DNA of 64,000 nt from Pelomonas margarita (GCF_043555875.1 NZ_JBIGHW010000015.1:1-64000), one strand, 5' to 3'; positions 25,102-33,501 are shown, counted from the first letter of the stretch. The notes: generated from the sequence alone by a model not told the origin. Numbers and translations are program-made.

Positions 25102-25124
25102 AAAGCCCGGCAGTACCGGGCTTT
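25102..25124 (-). terminator. Intrinsic terminator of the SWIB gene
   Basis: AAAGCCCGG-CAGTA-CCGGGCTTT is a perfect 9-bp stem. Read on the minus strand it is followed by TTTTTCTTTGG, a good T tract, 30 bases after the SWIB stop. On the plus strand the tract is weak, but it may also stop the receiver gene. Confidence 0.8.
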
Positions 25125-25153
25125 GCTCAACGTGCCGCATGCGCGGCGCCGCA

Positions 25154-25579
25154 TCACTTCAGGTGGCTGTTGATCAGCTTGGTCATCTCGAACATGTCGG
25201 CCTTGGCCTTGCCGAAGATTTCCTTCAGCTTGGCGTCGGCATTGATGACGCGCTTTTGCAGTTCGTCCTGCAGCTTGTTCTTCTTGATGTATTCCCAGAC
25301 CTTCTTGGTCACGTCGGTGCGCGGCAGCGGAGCTGCGCCGACGATGGCTGCCAGCGCAGCGCTGGGGGTCAGGGCCTTCATGAAGGCGGCGTTGGGCGTG
25401 CGCTTCTTGGCGGGTGCCGCAGCCTTCTTGGCCGGGGCTGCCTTCTTCGCGGGCGCGGCGGCCTTCTTGGCCGGGGCCGCAGCCTTCTTCGCGGGCGCTG
25501 CCGCCGTCTTCGCCGGTGCGGCCTTCTTCGCCGGTGCTGCCGCCTTCTTCGCGGGCGCGGCCTTCTTCGCAGTTGCCAT
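25154..25579 (-). CDS. SWIB/BAF60b-domain protein with histone H1-like Lys/Ala tail
   Basis: The 141-residue protein joins a ~60-residue N-terminal tail made of KKAAAPAK-type repeats to a C-terminal SWIB domain (about 62-141). The domain is seen as LTPSAALAAIVGAAPLPRTD, VTKKVWEYIKKNKLQD and INADAKLKEIFG. SWIB domains occur in eukaryotic chromatin remodelers and in chlamydial and betaproteobacterial proteins. The tail resembles the DNA-compacting H1-like proteins of bacteria, so binding to DNA as a nucleoid protein is likely. The tail DNA is itself an imperfect tandem repeat and prone to length change. A strong terminator follows the gene. Confidence 0.9.
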   Translation of the reverse strand: MATAKKAAPAKKAAAPAKKAAPAKTAAAPAKKAAAPAKKAAAPAKKAAPAKKAAAPAKKRTPNAAFMKALTPSAALAAIVGAAPLPRTDVTKKVWEYIKKNKLQDELQKRVINADAKLKEIFGKAKADMFEMTKLINSHLK

Positions 25580-25787
25580 GTCGATTCACTCCATCAAAAG
25601 TTGTTGATGTGCCGGGTCCGGGTGAAGGCCGCGTAAGCCTTCAATACTCTCTAGCACCCTGCGGCGGCGATGGTACTGCGCTCCATAGGGGAAGAGAAGG
25701 ATTTCTCCCAGGAGAAAACGCGTACGAGCCCAGGAAACATCGGGGTTGTCGCGGGCCTGCATCACCGCAGGCCCGTTACCACCGCGT
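25580..25787. promoter_or_regulatory. SWIB upstream region with palindrome and hairpin
   Basis: No gene is seen. The perfect palindrome TTTCTCC-CA-GGAGAAA at 25702-25717 lies ~125 bases upstream of the SWIB start. A second hairpin CGGGCCTGC-ATCACC-GCAGGCCCG at 25752-25775 lies just after the stop of the flavodoxin reductase gene and may end that operon, although no T tract follows. Confidence 0.4.
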
Positions 25788-27155
25788 TCAGTACACGTCG
25801 CGGCGGTAGCGGCCCTGTGCGATGAGGTGGTCCACGGCGCTGTCGCCGAGGGTCTCGCGCAGCACCGCATCGACCGCGCCGGCCATGCCCTGCAGGCTGC
25901 CGCACACGTAGAGGGCGGCGTCGCGGGCGATCCAGTCGCGCAGCAACGCGGCCTGCTCGGCCAGCAGGTGCTGCACGTAGCGGGGCTGCGGCGCGTCGCG
26001 CGAGTAGGCGCGGTCCAGGCGCGCGAGCAGGCCTTGCGCGACCCAGGCCTGCAGCTCGGCGTCGTAATGGGCGTCGTGCGCGGCCTGGCGTTCGCCGTAC
26101 AGCAGCCAGGCGGGCGGCGCGCCGGCACCGGCGCGAGCCTTGAGGTGGGCGCGCAGCCCGGCCAGGCCGGTGCCGTTGCCGATGAGGATGAGCGGGCGCT
26201 GTGCGTTGTCGCCGATGCGGAAGCTCGCGTGGCTGCGCACGCGCAGCGCGATGGCATCGCCAGGCTGCGCGTCGTGCGTGAGCCAGCCGGAGGCCAGGCC
26301 CGGGCGGCCGTCCTCGCGGCGGGTCTGGCGCACCATGAGGTGCAGGAGGCCGTCGGCGGGCAGCGAGGCGATGGTGTATTCACGCGGCTGGCCGGGCTCG
26401 TCGGCGTGTTGCACCTGCACGAGGTCGCCGGCCTGCCAGTCGGGCAGGGGCTGGCCCGGCGGGGGCGTGAGTTCGAGATGAAACACGCCGCCGCCGGCGC
26501 TGCCGGGGTTGAGGTGCTGGCGCGCGGCCAGCGGCCAGGGCTCGAAGGGTGCTTCCTCCCAGGCGGGCAGGTCGGCGGTGCCGGCGAGGTGGCTGAGCTG
26601 GTGGCGCCAGTGGTCCAGCGCGGCGGCGTCGCTGCGGTCCACGTCGATGCGCTCGAACAGCGGGTTGGCGCCGCTGCGCCGCAGCCAGTCGTCCAGCGCC
26701 TGGCCGAAGCCGCAGAACTGCTGGTAGCTGCGGTCGCCCAGCGCGAGCAGGCCGTAGCGCAGGCCGCTCAGGTCGGTGTTGCCGTCCAGCGCGGCACGCC
26801 AGAAGGGCGTGGCGGCGTCGGGCGGGTCACCTTCGCCGTAGGTGCTGGCGATGAGGAGCGCGTGGGTCGCGCCGCGCAGGTCGTCGGGGCGCAGGCTGCC
26901 CAGCGCGGCCAGGCGCACGGGTTGGCCGGCCAGGTGCAGCGCGCGCGCGGTCTGCAGCGCGAATTCCTCGGCCTGGCCGGTCTGGCTGGCGTGCAGCACC
27001 AGCATGGGCGCGCTGCCGCCGGCCGCCGGCAGCAACTGCGCGGCGGTGCGGGCCTGCGCCTGCAGGTGGCGCCGGTGGCGCCAGGCGACGGCGGCGCACA
27101 GCAGCAGGTACAGGGCGATCAGCGCGATCGCCAGCGGCAGGCGGCCGGCGATCAC
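25788..27155 (-). CDS. Membrane-anchored flavodoxin/FAD-NAD(P) reductase (CysJ-like)
   Basis: The 455-residue protein has one N-terminal membrane helix (LPLAIALIALYLLLCAAVAW). Next is a flavodoxin domain (HASQTGQAEEFALQTARALH, ASTYGEGDPPD, LALGDRSYQQFCGFGQALD), then a ferredoxin-reductase-type FAD domain (PREYTIASLPADG) and an NAD(P) domain (LILIGNGTGLAGLRAHL, YVCGSLQGMA). This is the diflavin layout of sulfite reductase alpha, but membrane-tethered with the flavins in the cytoplasm. It should take electrons from NAD(P)H and pass them to the PepSY protein. It starts at GTG 27155, overlapping the apbE stop by four bases, and is the last gene of the iron cluster. Confidence 0.85.
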   Translation of the reverse strand: MIAGRLPLAIALIALYLLLCAAVAWRHRRHLQAQARTAAQLLPAAGGSAPMLVLHASQTGQAEEFALQTARALHLAGQPVRLAALGSLRPDDLRGATHALLIASTYGEGDPPDAATPFWRAALDGNTDLSGLRYGLLALGDRSYQQFCGFGQALDDWLRRSGANPLFERIDVDRSDAAALDHWRHQLSHLAGTADLPAWEEAPFEPWPLAARQHLNPGSAGGGVFHLELTPPPGQPLPDWQAGDLVQVQHADEPGQPREYTIASLPADGLLHLMVRQTRREDGRPGLASGWLTHDAQPGDAIALRVRSHASFRIGDNAQRPLILIGNGTGLAGLRAHLKARAGAGAPPAWLLYGERQAAHDAHYDAELQAWVAQGLLARLDRAYSRDAPQPRYVQHLLAEQAALLRDWIARDAALYVCGSLQGMAGAVDAVLRETLGDSAVDHLIAQGRYRRDVY

Positions 27156-28189
27156 AGCGCGAGTTCCTGCAGCGCGGGCGTCCAGGCCTCGGCGAAGCGG
27201 CCGTCGGCCTCGCGCCAGACGAGCAGGGCGGCCAGGCCTTGTGCCTGCGCCAGCGCGAGGCCGGCCTCGTGGCCGAGCACGGTCAGCGCGGTGGACCAGG
27301 CGTCGGCCCACATGGCGCTGTCGTGCACGACGCTGACCGAGGCCATGCCGTGCGTGATGGGCCGGCCGCTGCGCGGGTCCAGCGTGTGCGGCAGCCGCCG
27401 GCCGTCGGCCGTGGTGAAGCAGCGGCGGTAGTCGCCCGAGGTGGCGATGGCCAGGCCGTGCAGCGCGAGGCGTGTCGGGGGCAGGCCGCAGTCGGGGGTC
27501 GGCGGTTCGAGGTCCACCCACCAGGGCTGGCCGTCGGGCTTGAGGCCGGCGCCGCGCAGCTCGCCGCCGATCTCGACGAGGTGGTCCGGCAGGCCGCATT
27601 CCGCCAGCGCGTCGGACACGCGGTCCACGGCATGGCCCTTGGCGATGGCCGACAGGTCCAGCCGCACGCCGCCGGGCTGGGTCAGCCGGCGCTGGTGGGC
27701 GTCCCAGCGCAGCGTGCGCCAGTCGCGCTGGGCGGCGGCGATCTGGGCCTCGGTGGGCAGTGCGAAGCCGGGTTCGTCGTGGCGCGGCCGCAGCCAGGCC
27801 GGGCCGAAGCCCCACAGCGCGACAAGCTCTCCGGCGCCGGGGTCGTAGGCGCCGTCGCTGGCGGTGGCCACGCGCAGCGCGGCGTCCATGACGGTGGCAA
27901 AGCCGGCGGGCAGGGACTGCACATGGCCAGGCGGCGCCACGTTGAAGCGGCTCAGCGCGGAGCTGGCCTCCCAGTGGCTCATTTGCGCGATGACGTCGTT
28001 CAGCGTCGCGGCGATCACCGCCTCGATGGCGTCCAGCCGCAGTGCGGCCGGGCCGACGCAGCGCACCGACCATGTGGTGCCCATGCTCTGCCCCTGCAGC
28101 GCATGGACGACCTGGCCCCAGGCCGGCGGCTCGCCACGGATGGCGAGTGGCACCAGCACACGGGGCGCGAGGTCGGCGGCAGGCGTCAT
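27152..28189 (-). CDS. apbE: FAD:protein FMN transferase (ApbE family)
   Basis: ApbE attaches FMN from FAD to Thr/Ser of DxxSGAT-type motifs in extracytoplasmic redox proteins. The 345-residue protein shows MGTTWSV near residue 36, DPGAGELVALWGFGP, GGVRLDLSAIAKGHAVDRV (the conserved KG), LVEIGGELRGAG and HTLDPRSGRPI, with the Mg-binding Asp in SAMWADAWSTALTVLG. Oddly, no signal peptide or lipobox is visible before the domain, although the target should be periplasmic; the protein may act in the cytoplasm or the true start may differ. It abuts the DUF4198 gene and overlaps the reductase gene. The likely target is the DUF2271 protein two genes upstream, which has DGVSGAT. Confidence 0.9.
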   Translation of the reverse strand: MTPAADLAPRVLVPLAIRGEPPAWGQVVHALQGQSMGTTWSVRCVGPAALRLDAIEAVIAATLNDVIAQMSHWEASSALSRFNVAPPGHVQSLPAGFATVMDAALRVATASDGAYDPGAGELVALWGFGPAWLRPRHDEPGFALPTEAQIAAAQRDWRTLRWDAHQRRLTQPGGVRLDLSAIAKGHAVDRVSDALAECGLPDHLVEIGGELRGAGLKPDGQPWWVDLEPPTPDCGLPPTRLALHGLAIATSGDYRRCFTTADGRRLPHTLDPRSGRPITHGMASVSVVHDSAMWADAWSTALTVLGHEAGLALAQAQGLAALLVWREADGRFAEAWTPALQELAL

Positions 28190-29026
28190 TTACTTGGGCA
28201 GCACTTCGAAGGTGGCGGCCAGGCTGGCGCGCTGAAGCGGCTTGTCGCGCGTGCCCTGCGGCTGGCCTTGCGCCGGGCGCTCGCCGTGGCTGGCGCCGAT
28301 CAGGTAGCGGCCGGGCTCGGTCCAGCTGACGGAGAACTCGCCCTTGTCGTCGCTGGTGAGGCCTTCCTCGCCCAGCTTGTAGCGGTAGCGGCCGCCCTCA
28401 CGCTGCAGGCGCAGCGTGGCGTTGGCCAGCGGCTTGCCGTCCAGCAGCAGGCGAAAGCGCGTGGTGTCGCCGTGGCTGAGGTCGGTGACGGGGCCCAGCG
28501 GCAGCAGCTCCAGCCCGTCGCCTTCGGGCACGAACGCGAGCTTGCCCGGCTGTTCGCGTGTGACAAAGGTCTGCAGCCGGCTGGTGGAGACGACGAAGCT
28601 GGTGATCTCCGCGTCGGCGGGCACATCCTTGGCGAGGTTGGCCTGCGTGCTGCGGAAGCGCTTGGTCTCCGCGCCCTGCTTGTAGCTGCCCATCACGGCC
28701 TGGCTGAAGTTGCTGACGCGGTAGGTGCCGTCCAGCGGCAGCTTGACTTCGAAGCTCTCGCGGTGGCGCGAGCTGACGCGGTTCTCGGCCTCCAGCGCCT
28801 TGCCGTCCGGGCCGGTGATGCGCAGCACGTCCAGCTTGAGGCCGCGTTCGAACGTGAACAGGCTCTCGGAGACTGCGGCATCGAAGGCGGCCACCGGGGC
28901 TTCGCGACCGACGCTGAATTGCGTCTGGTTGGGCAGCAACCAGGTTTGGTGCGCCTGGACGGCGGTAGACAGCAGCGCGGCCGACAGGGCCAGCGCCAGG
29001 GGGGCGATGCGGGTGATGACGCTCAT
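28190..29026 (-). CDS. DUF4198 periplasmic protein
   Basis: The 278-residue protein has a signal peptide ending AVQAHQTWLLP; the mature start with His is typical of DUF4198, whose His may bind metal. The body has transthyretin-like beta segments (LRITGPDGKAL, LANATLRLQREGGRYR, LTSDDKGEFSVSWTEPGRYLI). DUF4198 genes occur with PepSY, DUF2271 and TonB receptors in iron or nickel loci and are thought to bind metals or metal complexes. It abuts apbE and lies 17 bases after the DUF2271 stop. The precise role is not known. Confidence 0.83.
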   Translation of the reverse strand: MSVITRIAPLALALSAALLSTAVQAHQTWLLPNQTQFSVGREAPVAAFDAAVSESLFTFERGLKLDVLRITGPDGKALEAENRVSSRHRESFEVKLPLDGTYRVSNFSQAVMGSYKQGAETKRFRSTQANLAKDVPADAEITSFVVSTSRLQTFVTREQPGKLAFVPEGDGLELLPLGPVTDLSHGDTTRFRLLLDGKPLANATLRLQREGGRYRYKLGEEGLTSDDKGEFSVSWTEPGRYLIGASHGERPAQGQPQGTRDKPLQRASLAATFEVLPK

Positions 29027-29043
29027 GTTTGTCTCCTTGGGGG

Positions 29044-29580
29044 TCAGGGCTTGACGGTCAGCTGCACGGCGCCGAGCTCGTGCTCGCCCTGGGCCTTGGC
29101 TTCGGCGGCGGTCTTGACGGGCCAGGTGAAGGGGATGCGCTGCACCTCGCGGCCGCCGGCCTCGCGGCTGGACTCGATGACCAGCTCGTACTGGCCGGCC
29201 GGCAGCTTGGCGAGGTTGGGGTGCTTGTCGAACGAGATGACGTGCTCGCCGGGCGCCCGCGTGGCGCCGCTGACGCCGTCCACCGGCATGGTCAGCTCGC
29301 GGCCTCCCTGGCGCCACCACTGGCGCATGTCCTTCAGCCACTTGGTGCCTGCGCTGTTGGGCTTCTTCATGTCGTACCAGACGGCCAGTTGCGCGGCCGC
29401 GCCGGGCTCGCCGGCCTTCTCCAGCCACACGCCGATGTAGGGCTTGTGGTACTCGGCGACGTTCAGGCGCGGCACTTCGATCTTGAGCTGCACGGTGGCG
29501 GCCCAGGCAGGGCTGCCCACGGTGAGGGCGCCCAGGGCGCCGATAGCGGACAGCGTGGGAGTGAGGCGATGACGGGTCAT
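29044..29580 (-). CDS. DUF2271 periplasmic protein with ApbE flavinylation motif
   Basis: The 178-residue protein has a signal peptide (MTRHRLTPTLSAIGALGALT, ending GSPAWAA) and then the DUF2271 domain: VQLKIEVPRLNVAEYHKPYIGVWLE early, the WWR-rich KWLKDMRQWWRQGG centrally, and YELVIESSRE late. Between them, DGVSGATRAPG (101-111) matches the DxxSGAT consensus for covalent FMN attachment, with Thr107 the expected acceptor. Its neighbours are PepSY and apbE. It is therefore likely a flavinylated periplasmic electron carrier, taking electrons from PepSY and passing them to ferric siderophore or another acceptor. Confidence 0.85.
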   Translation of the reverse strand: MTRHRLTPTLSAIGALGALTVGSPAWAATVQLKIEVPRLNVAEYHKPYIGVWLEKAGEPGAAAQLAVWYDMKKPNSAGTKWLKDMRQWWRQGGRELTMPVDGVSGATRAPGEHVISFDKHPNLAKLPAGQYELVIESSREAGGREVQRIPFTWPVKTAAEAKAQGEHELGAVQLTVKP

Positions 29581-29606
29581 GGCGGTTCTCGGTTCGAGTG
29601 GGAGAT

Positions 29607-30245
29607 TCAGTGGATGAGCAGCAGTGCCAGCAGCGCCGGCAGCACGAAGCCGATGCCCACCAGCGGCCAGGTGCTGGGGCGGTGGGTGGCGTGGTACTTC
29701 AGGATCAGCAGCCCGGTGATGCAGAACACCAGGCAGGCGATGGCGAAGATGTCGAGGAACCAGCTCCAGGCCGTGCCGGTGTGGCGGCCCTTGTGCAGGT
29801 CGTTGAGGTAGGAGATCCAGCCGCGGTCGGTGGACTCGTACTCGGCGGCGCCGCTGCGGCGGTCGATGCGCAGCCAGGCGTCGCCGCCCGGGCGGGGCTG
29901 GGCGACGTAGATCTCGTCGGCCGTCCATTCGGCGGCGAGCGTGCCGTCAAAACTGCGCGGCAGCGTGCGGCCCGTCCAGGCCTGCAGCGCGGCGGGCAGG
30001 GGCTTGTTCTCGTCGACGGCATCGTCGGCCGCGTGCACCAGCGGCAGCAGTTCGGCGGGCAGCTGCAGCTGGCGCTGCACGATCTGCGGCTTGGCCTCGA
30101 TGCTGCTGGCGTGGTTGAGCGTGATGCCGGTGATGGCGAACAGCATCATGCCGACCAGGCACATCGCCGAGCTGATCCAGTGCCAGGTGTGCAGCTGTTT
30201 GAGCCAGCCGGGGCGGTGCTTGGTGGCGCTCACAGCTCCGCCCAT
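29607..30245 (-). CDS. PepSY-associated transmembrane protein
   Basis: The 212-residue protein has a first membrane helix (WISSAMCLVGMMLFAITGITL, preceded by LHTWHW), a periplasmic PepSY region (about 60-155), and two C-terminal helices (FLDIFAIACLVFCITGLLIL and TWPLVGIGFVLPALLALLLI). The basic HATHRP sequence lies between them. This layout matches PepSY_TM proteins that span the inner membrane and carry electrons, often with haem bound by the helix histidines, as in the FhuF/FegB-like reductases. The ATG at 30245 overlaps the piuC stop by 16 bases; a GTG at 30233 is also possible. The next gene is DUF2271. Confidence 0.85.
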   Translation of the reverse strand: MGGAVSATKHRPGWLKQLHTWHWISSAMCLVGMMLFAITGITLNHASSIEAKPQIVQRQLQLPAELLPLVHAADDAVDENKPLPAALQAWTGRTLPRSFDGTLAAEWTADEIYVAQPRPGGDAWLRIDRRSGAAEYESTDRGWISYLNDLHKGRHTGTAWSWFLDIFAIACLVFCITGLLILKYHATHRPSTWPLVGIGFVLPALLALLLIH

Positions 30246-30910
30246 TGCCGCAGCAGGTTGTGATAGTGGTGGGTCAGGGCTTGGGTGTCGGCGTCGTCAC
30301 CCAGGCGGGCGCGCAGGCGCTGGATGGCCTGGTCGAGTTCGAACAGCATGGTGCGGCGGCCGTCGTCGCGCACCATGCTTTGCGTCCAGAAGAAGGAGCA
30401 CACGCGGGCGCCGCGCGTGACGGGCTCGACGCGGTGCAGGCTGCTGCTTGCGTAGACGACCATGTCGCCGGCCGCCAGCTTGACCTCGTGCTCGCCATAG
30501 GTGTCGACGACGATGAGCTCGCCGCCGTCGTACTCCTCGGGCTCGCTCAGGAAGACGGTGGTGGAGACGTCGCTTCGCAGGGGGTGATCGCTGCCGGCCT
30601 GGCGCATGATGGCGCCGTCTACGTGCAGGCCGTAGTGCTCGCCGCCTTCGTAGCGATTGAACAGGGGGCTGAGCGTGCGCACGGGCAGCGCGGCCGAGAT
30701 GAACAGCGGGTGGCGCGCCAGCACCTGGCGGATGTGTTCGCCGATCTGCAGGCCCAGCGGGTGGCCCACGGGCAGCTGGCGGTTGCGCTTGACCAGCGCG
30801 CCCTGGGCGCCGACGGTCTCGCGGCCGTCGGTCCAGTCGGCGGCGTCCAGGCCGCGGCGCATCTCGCGCACGTCGTCTTTGCTCAGAACGGCAGGAATGT
30901 GGAGAAGCAT
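30230..30910 (-). CDS. piuC: Fe(II)/2-oxoglutarate dioxygenase, PKHD-type (PiuC family)
   Basis: The 226-residue protein is the size of PiuC/PKHD hydroxylases. It has the iron facial triad in HVDGAIM (His96, Asp98) and LHRVEPV (His159), and the 2-oxoglutarate Arg169 in TRGARVC. The fold is the double-stranded beta-helix. PiuC genes follow siderophore receptor genes in many proteobacteria and are Fur-regulated. Their substrate is unclear, although a role in processing the ferric siderophore is often suggested. It lies 71 bases after the receptor gene stop and overlaps PepSY. Confidence 0.93.
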   Translation of the reverse strand: MLLHIPAVLSKDDVREMRRGLDAADWTDGRETVGAQGALVKRNRQLPVGHPLGLQIGEHIRQVLARHPLFISAALPVRTLSPLFNRYEGGEHYGLHVDGAIMRQAGSDHPLRSDVSTTVFLSEPEEYDGGELIVVDTYGEHEVKLAAGDMVVYASSSLHRVEPVTRGARVCSFFWTQSMVRDDGRRTMLFELDQAIQRLRARLGDDADTQALTHHYHNLLRQWAEL

Positions 30911-30981
30911 GGCTGAAGTGGCCAGGCCCGCGTCGGCGGGAAGGTCGACGCGGGCTGGTGTTGGCTAGCTTGAGAAAGGCC

Positions 30982-33366
30982 TCAGAACGAGAAGCGGCCG
31001 GTCAGCGTGACCGAACGCGGCGTGCCCAGGAACAGGCGCGAGCCACCGTTGTTCAGCGCGGCCATGTAGACCTTGTCGGTCAGGTTGGCGACGTTGAGCT
31101 GCAGGTTCACGTTCTTGGACAGGCGGTAGGCGGCCATCACGTCCACCACCGAGTAGGCCGGCAGGTTGGGCGTGTTGCCCGGGGTCGCACCAGCGGCCAG
31201 TGCGGTGATGACGCGGCGCTGCTCGCCGGTGTGGCGCACGCCGCCGCCGACGGTCAGGTCGTTCCACTGGTACGACGTCCACAGCGTGGCCGAGAACTCG
31301 GGTGACCAGCGCACGCCTTCCGTCACCGTGGTGGTGGTGACGCCGTTGGTGGTGCTGAAGCTCTGCTGGTTGATCTGCTTGGTCTTCATGGTCTGCAGAC
31401 CGGCGGTGACCTGCCAGAAGTTCGTGATCTGGCCGACGGCGGCCAGCTCGATGCCTTCCACGCGGGTCTTGCCACCCTGGATGCTGATCATCGTGACCGG
31501 GTCCTGCGTGACCTGCTTGTCGTTCTCGCTGCGGTACAGCGCGGCGCTGAGGTTCAGGCGCTTGTCCAGCAGTTCCCACTTGGTGCCCAGCTCGTAGTTG
31601 GTGGCCTCCTGCGGCTCGGCGGTGCCGGCCTGCTGGCCGGTGGCGGCCAGCGTGAAGTTGGTGCTGGCCGGCGGCGTCAGCGAGTTGGCGACCGAGCCGT
31701 ACACCGTGGCGTTGGGGGCGAACTTGTAGACGGCGCCCAGGTTCCAGCTGGTCAGCCAGTCGGAAGCGCTCAGGTTGGTCGGCACGATCGCGCCGACGCC
31801 ATAGCCGCGCGGCTGGTAGGTGGCCAGGTTGCCGTTGCTGCCGCCGGTCACCAGCGTGCCGGTGTTGGTGGTGGTGGTGTAGTGCTCCACGCGCAGACCG
31901 GCGTTGAGCTTCCAGGCGTCGTTCAGCGTGAGGGTGTCGAAGGCGTAGAGCGCCTGCGTGAAGGTCTTGCCCTCGGTGTCGGCGCCGGTGAACAGCGGCG
32001 TGCCCAGCACATCGCCACTGTTGGGCGCGTACAGGTTGGCGGCCGGATTGCTGATGGCGGCGATGGTCTGGCCGTTCAGCACCACGGTGGCCGTGGCGCT
32101 GCTGCCGGTGGTAGTGCCGCGCGACAGCTGGCGCTCCACCATCAGCTCCATGCCGGTGGCCAGGTCATGCTTGATGCCGGCAGTCGTGAAGCTGGTGTTC
32201 AGGCTGGTCTGGTTGGCCAGGATCTCGTTGGTCTGGTCCACGCGCTGGCGCGAGCGGGCGATGGTCCATTGCGCCTGCGGCAGCAGCACGGCGGTGGCGC
32301 CCGTGCCGGTGGCGACTGTGAGGCCGTTGACGCCGGTCAGCACGCGGTCCATGTGGGTGCGGCCGTAGCGCGAGATGTTGCGCACGGTGGTGCCGCTGCC
32401 CAGGTCCATCTCCAGCTTGGCCGTGACCATGTCGGCCTCGACCTTCTCGTAGTCGCTGGCGCTGCCGTAGTAGTTGCTCGTGTTGGCGCGCGGCGCGGCC
32501 AGCAGGGCCGACTGCACGGTCGCGTTGTTCGCAAAGGTCTGGCCGAAGCCGGGGAAGCCGACCGTGGAAATGCCGCCGTCGGGCGTGTTGTCCTGGCGGG
32601 CGTGCTGCGAGTAGACGAAGAAGCGCGTCGGCGTGCCCAGGCCGAAGGCGATGGACGGCGCGATGGCCCAGCCCTTCTTGTCGACGGCGTCGCGGCCCGG
32701 CGTGCCGTAGTCCTGCGTCATCACGTTCAGGCGCACGGCCGTGCCTTCGCCCAGGCGGTAGTTGGTGTCCAGCGTGGCGCGCTTGCGGTTGGCGTCGCCC
32801 AGCGTGACCGTGGCGTCGGTGATGTTGTCGCGCTGCGGCAGCTTGCTGATCAGGTTGATGTAGCCGGCGCTGGCGCCGCGGCCCGTGTCGGCGCCGGACG
32901 GGCCCTTCACGATCTCGATCTGCTCCAGGTTGAACACGTCGCGCGTGACGGCGCCCAGGTCACGGATGCCGTCCACGAAGGTGGAGGTCTGCAGCGCGAA
33001 GCCGCGCATCTGGAAGGTGTCGCCGGCCGAGGTGTTGCCGTTCTCGCCCAGCTGCATCGTGATGCCGGGGGTGTTCTGCAGCGCCTCCATCAGCGAGACG
33101 GCGCCCTGCTCCTGCAGGGTTTCCTTCTTCACGACCTGGATGGTCTTGGGCGTCTCCAGCAGCGGCTGGGTGATCTTGGACGACGCGCTGACATCAGCCT
33201 TGAACGGCACGTCCTTGGCGGCCTGCACCTTGACGGTGGGCAGCGCGGCTTCGTCCTTCTTGGCGGCTGTAGGTGCTTGCTGGGCGGCCACGGGCAGGCT
33301 CAGCGCGGCCAGGGCGGCCAGGGCGTGGGGGGCAAGCTTGTGCTTGCGGCTCTTGATCATGGACAT
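30982..33366 (-). CDS. TonB-dependent siderophore receptor (Fiu-like)
   Basis: The 794-residue outer-membrane receptor has a signal peptide ending near LSLPVAAQQ, a TonB-box-like ALPTVKVQAAKD, then the plug domain with FQMRGFALQTSTFVDGIRD and LEQIEIVKGPSGADTGRGASAGYINLIS. A 22-strand barrel follows, ending in RSVTLTGRFSF with a terminal Phe. It imports ferric catecholate-type siderophores with energy from TonB-ExbB-ExbD, encoded immediately upstream. The ATG at 33366 was chosen because GGAG lies 9 bases upstream; another ATG is two codons later. A Fur-like palindrome lies in the upstream gap. PiuC downstream supports the Fiu/PiuA type. Confidence 0.92.
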   Translation of the reverse strand: MSMIKSRKHKLAPHALAALAALSLPVAAQQAPTAAKKDEAALPTVKVQAAKDVPFKADVSASSKITQPLLETPKTIQVVKKETLQEQGAVSLMEALQNTPGITMQLGENGNTSAGDTFQMRGFALQTSTFVDGIRDLGAVTRDVFNLEQIEIVKGPSGADTGRGASAGYINLISKLPQRDNITDATVTLGDANRKRATLDTNYRLGEGTAVRLNVMTQDYGTPGRDAVDKKGWAIAPSIAFGLGTPTRFFVYSQHARQDNTPDGGISTVGFPGFGQTFANNATVQSALLAAPRANTSNYYGSASDYEKVEADMVTAKLEMDLGSGTTVRNISRYGRTHMDRVLTGVNGLTVATGTGATAVLLPQAQWTIARSRQRVDQTNEILANQTSLNTSFTTAGIKHDLATGMELMVERQLSRGTTTGSSATATVVLNGQTIAAISNPAANLYAPNSGDVLGTPLFTGADTEGKTFTQALYAFDTLTLNDAWKLNAGLRVEHYTTTTNTGTLVTGGSNGNLATYQPRGYGVGAIVPTNLSASDWLTSWNLGAVYKFAPNATVYGSVANSLTPPASTNFTLAATGQQAGTAEPQEATNYELGTKWELLDKRLNLSAALYRSENDKQVTQDPVTMISIQGGKTRVEGIELAAVGQITNFWQVTAGLQTMKTKQINQQSFSTTNGVTTTTVTEGVRWSPEFSATLWTSYQWNDLTVGGGVRHTGEQRRVITALAAGATPGNTPNLPAYSVVDVMAAYRLSKNVNLQLNVANLTDKVYMAALNNGGSRLFLGTPRSVTLTGRFSF

Positions 33367-33476
33367 GGGGAAATCTCCGAGGGGAATGCAGGCCGACCCG
33401 ATCAGGCGATGCGACACATCGGCGTGCGGCACCTGGGGTGGCAGTGGACAGGGTGGCGTCAGGATTGACGCAACAT

Positions 33477-33501
33477 GCAAATGCTAATAATTCGCATTTG
33501 C
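33477..33501. promoter_or_regulatory. Fur-box-like palindrome upstream of the siderophore receptor
   Basis: GCAAATGC-N9-GCATTTGC is a perfect 8-bp inverted repeat with the AT-rich spacer TAATAATTC, resembling Fur boxes of betaproteobacteria. It lies 111 bases upstream of the receptor ATG, in the 200-base gap after exbD, and fits iron-repressed transcription of the receptor operon. Confidence 0.75.
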
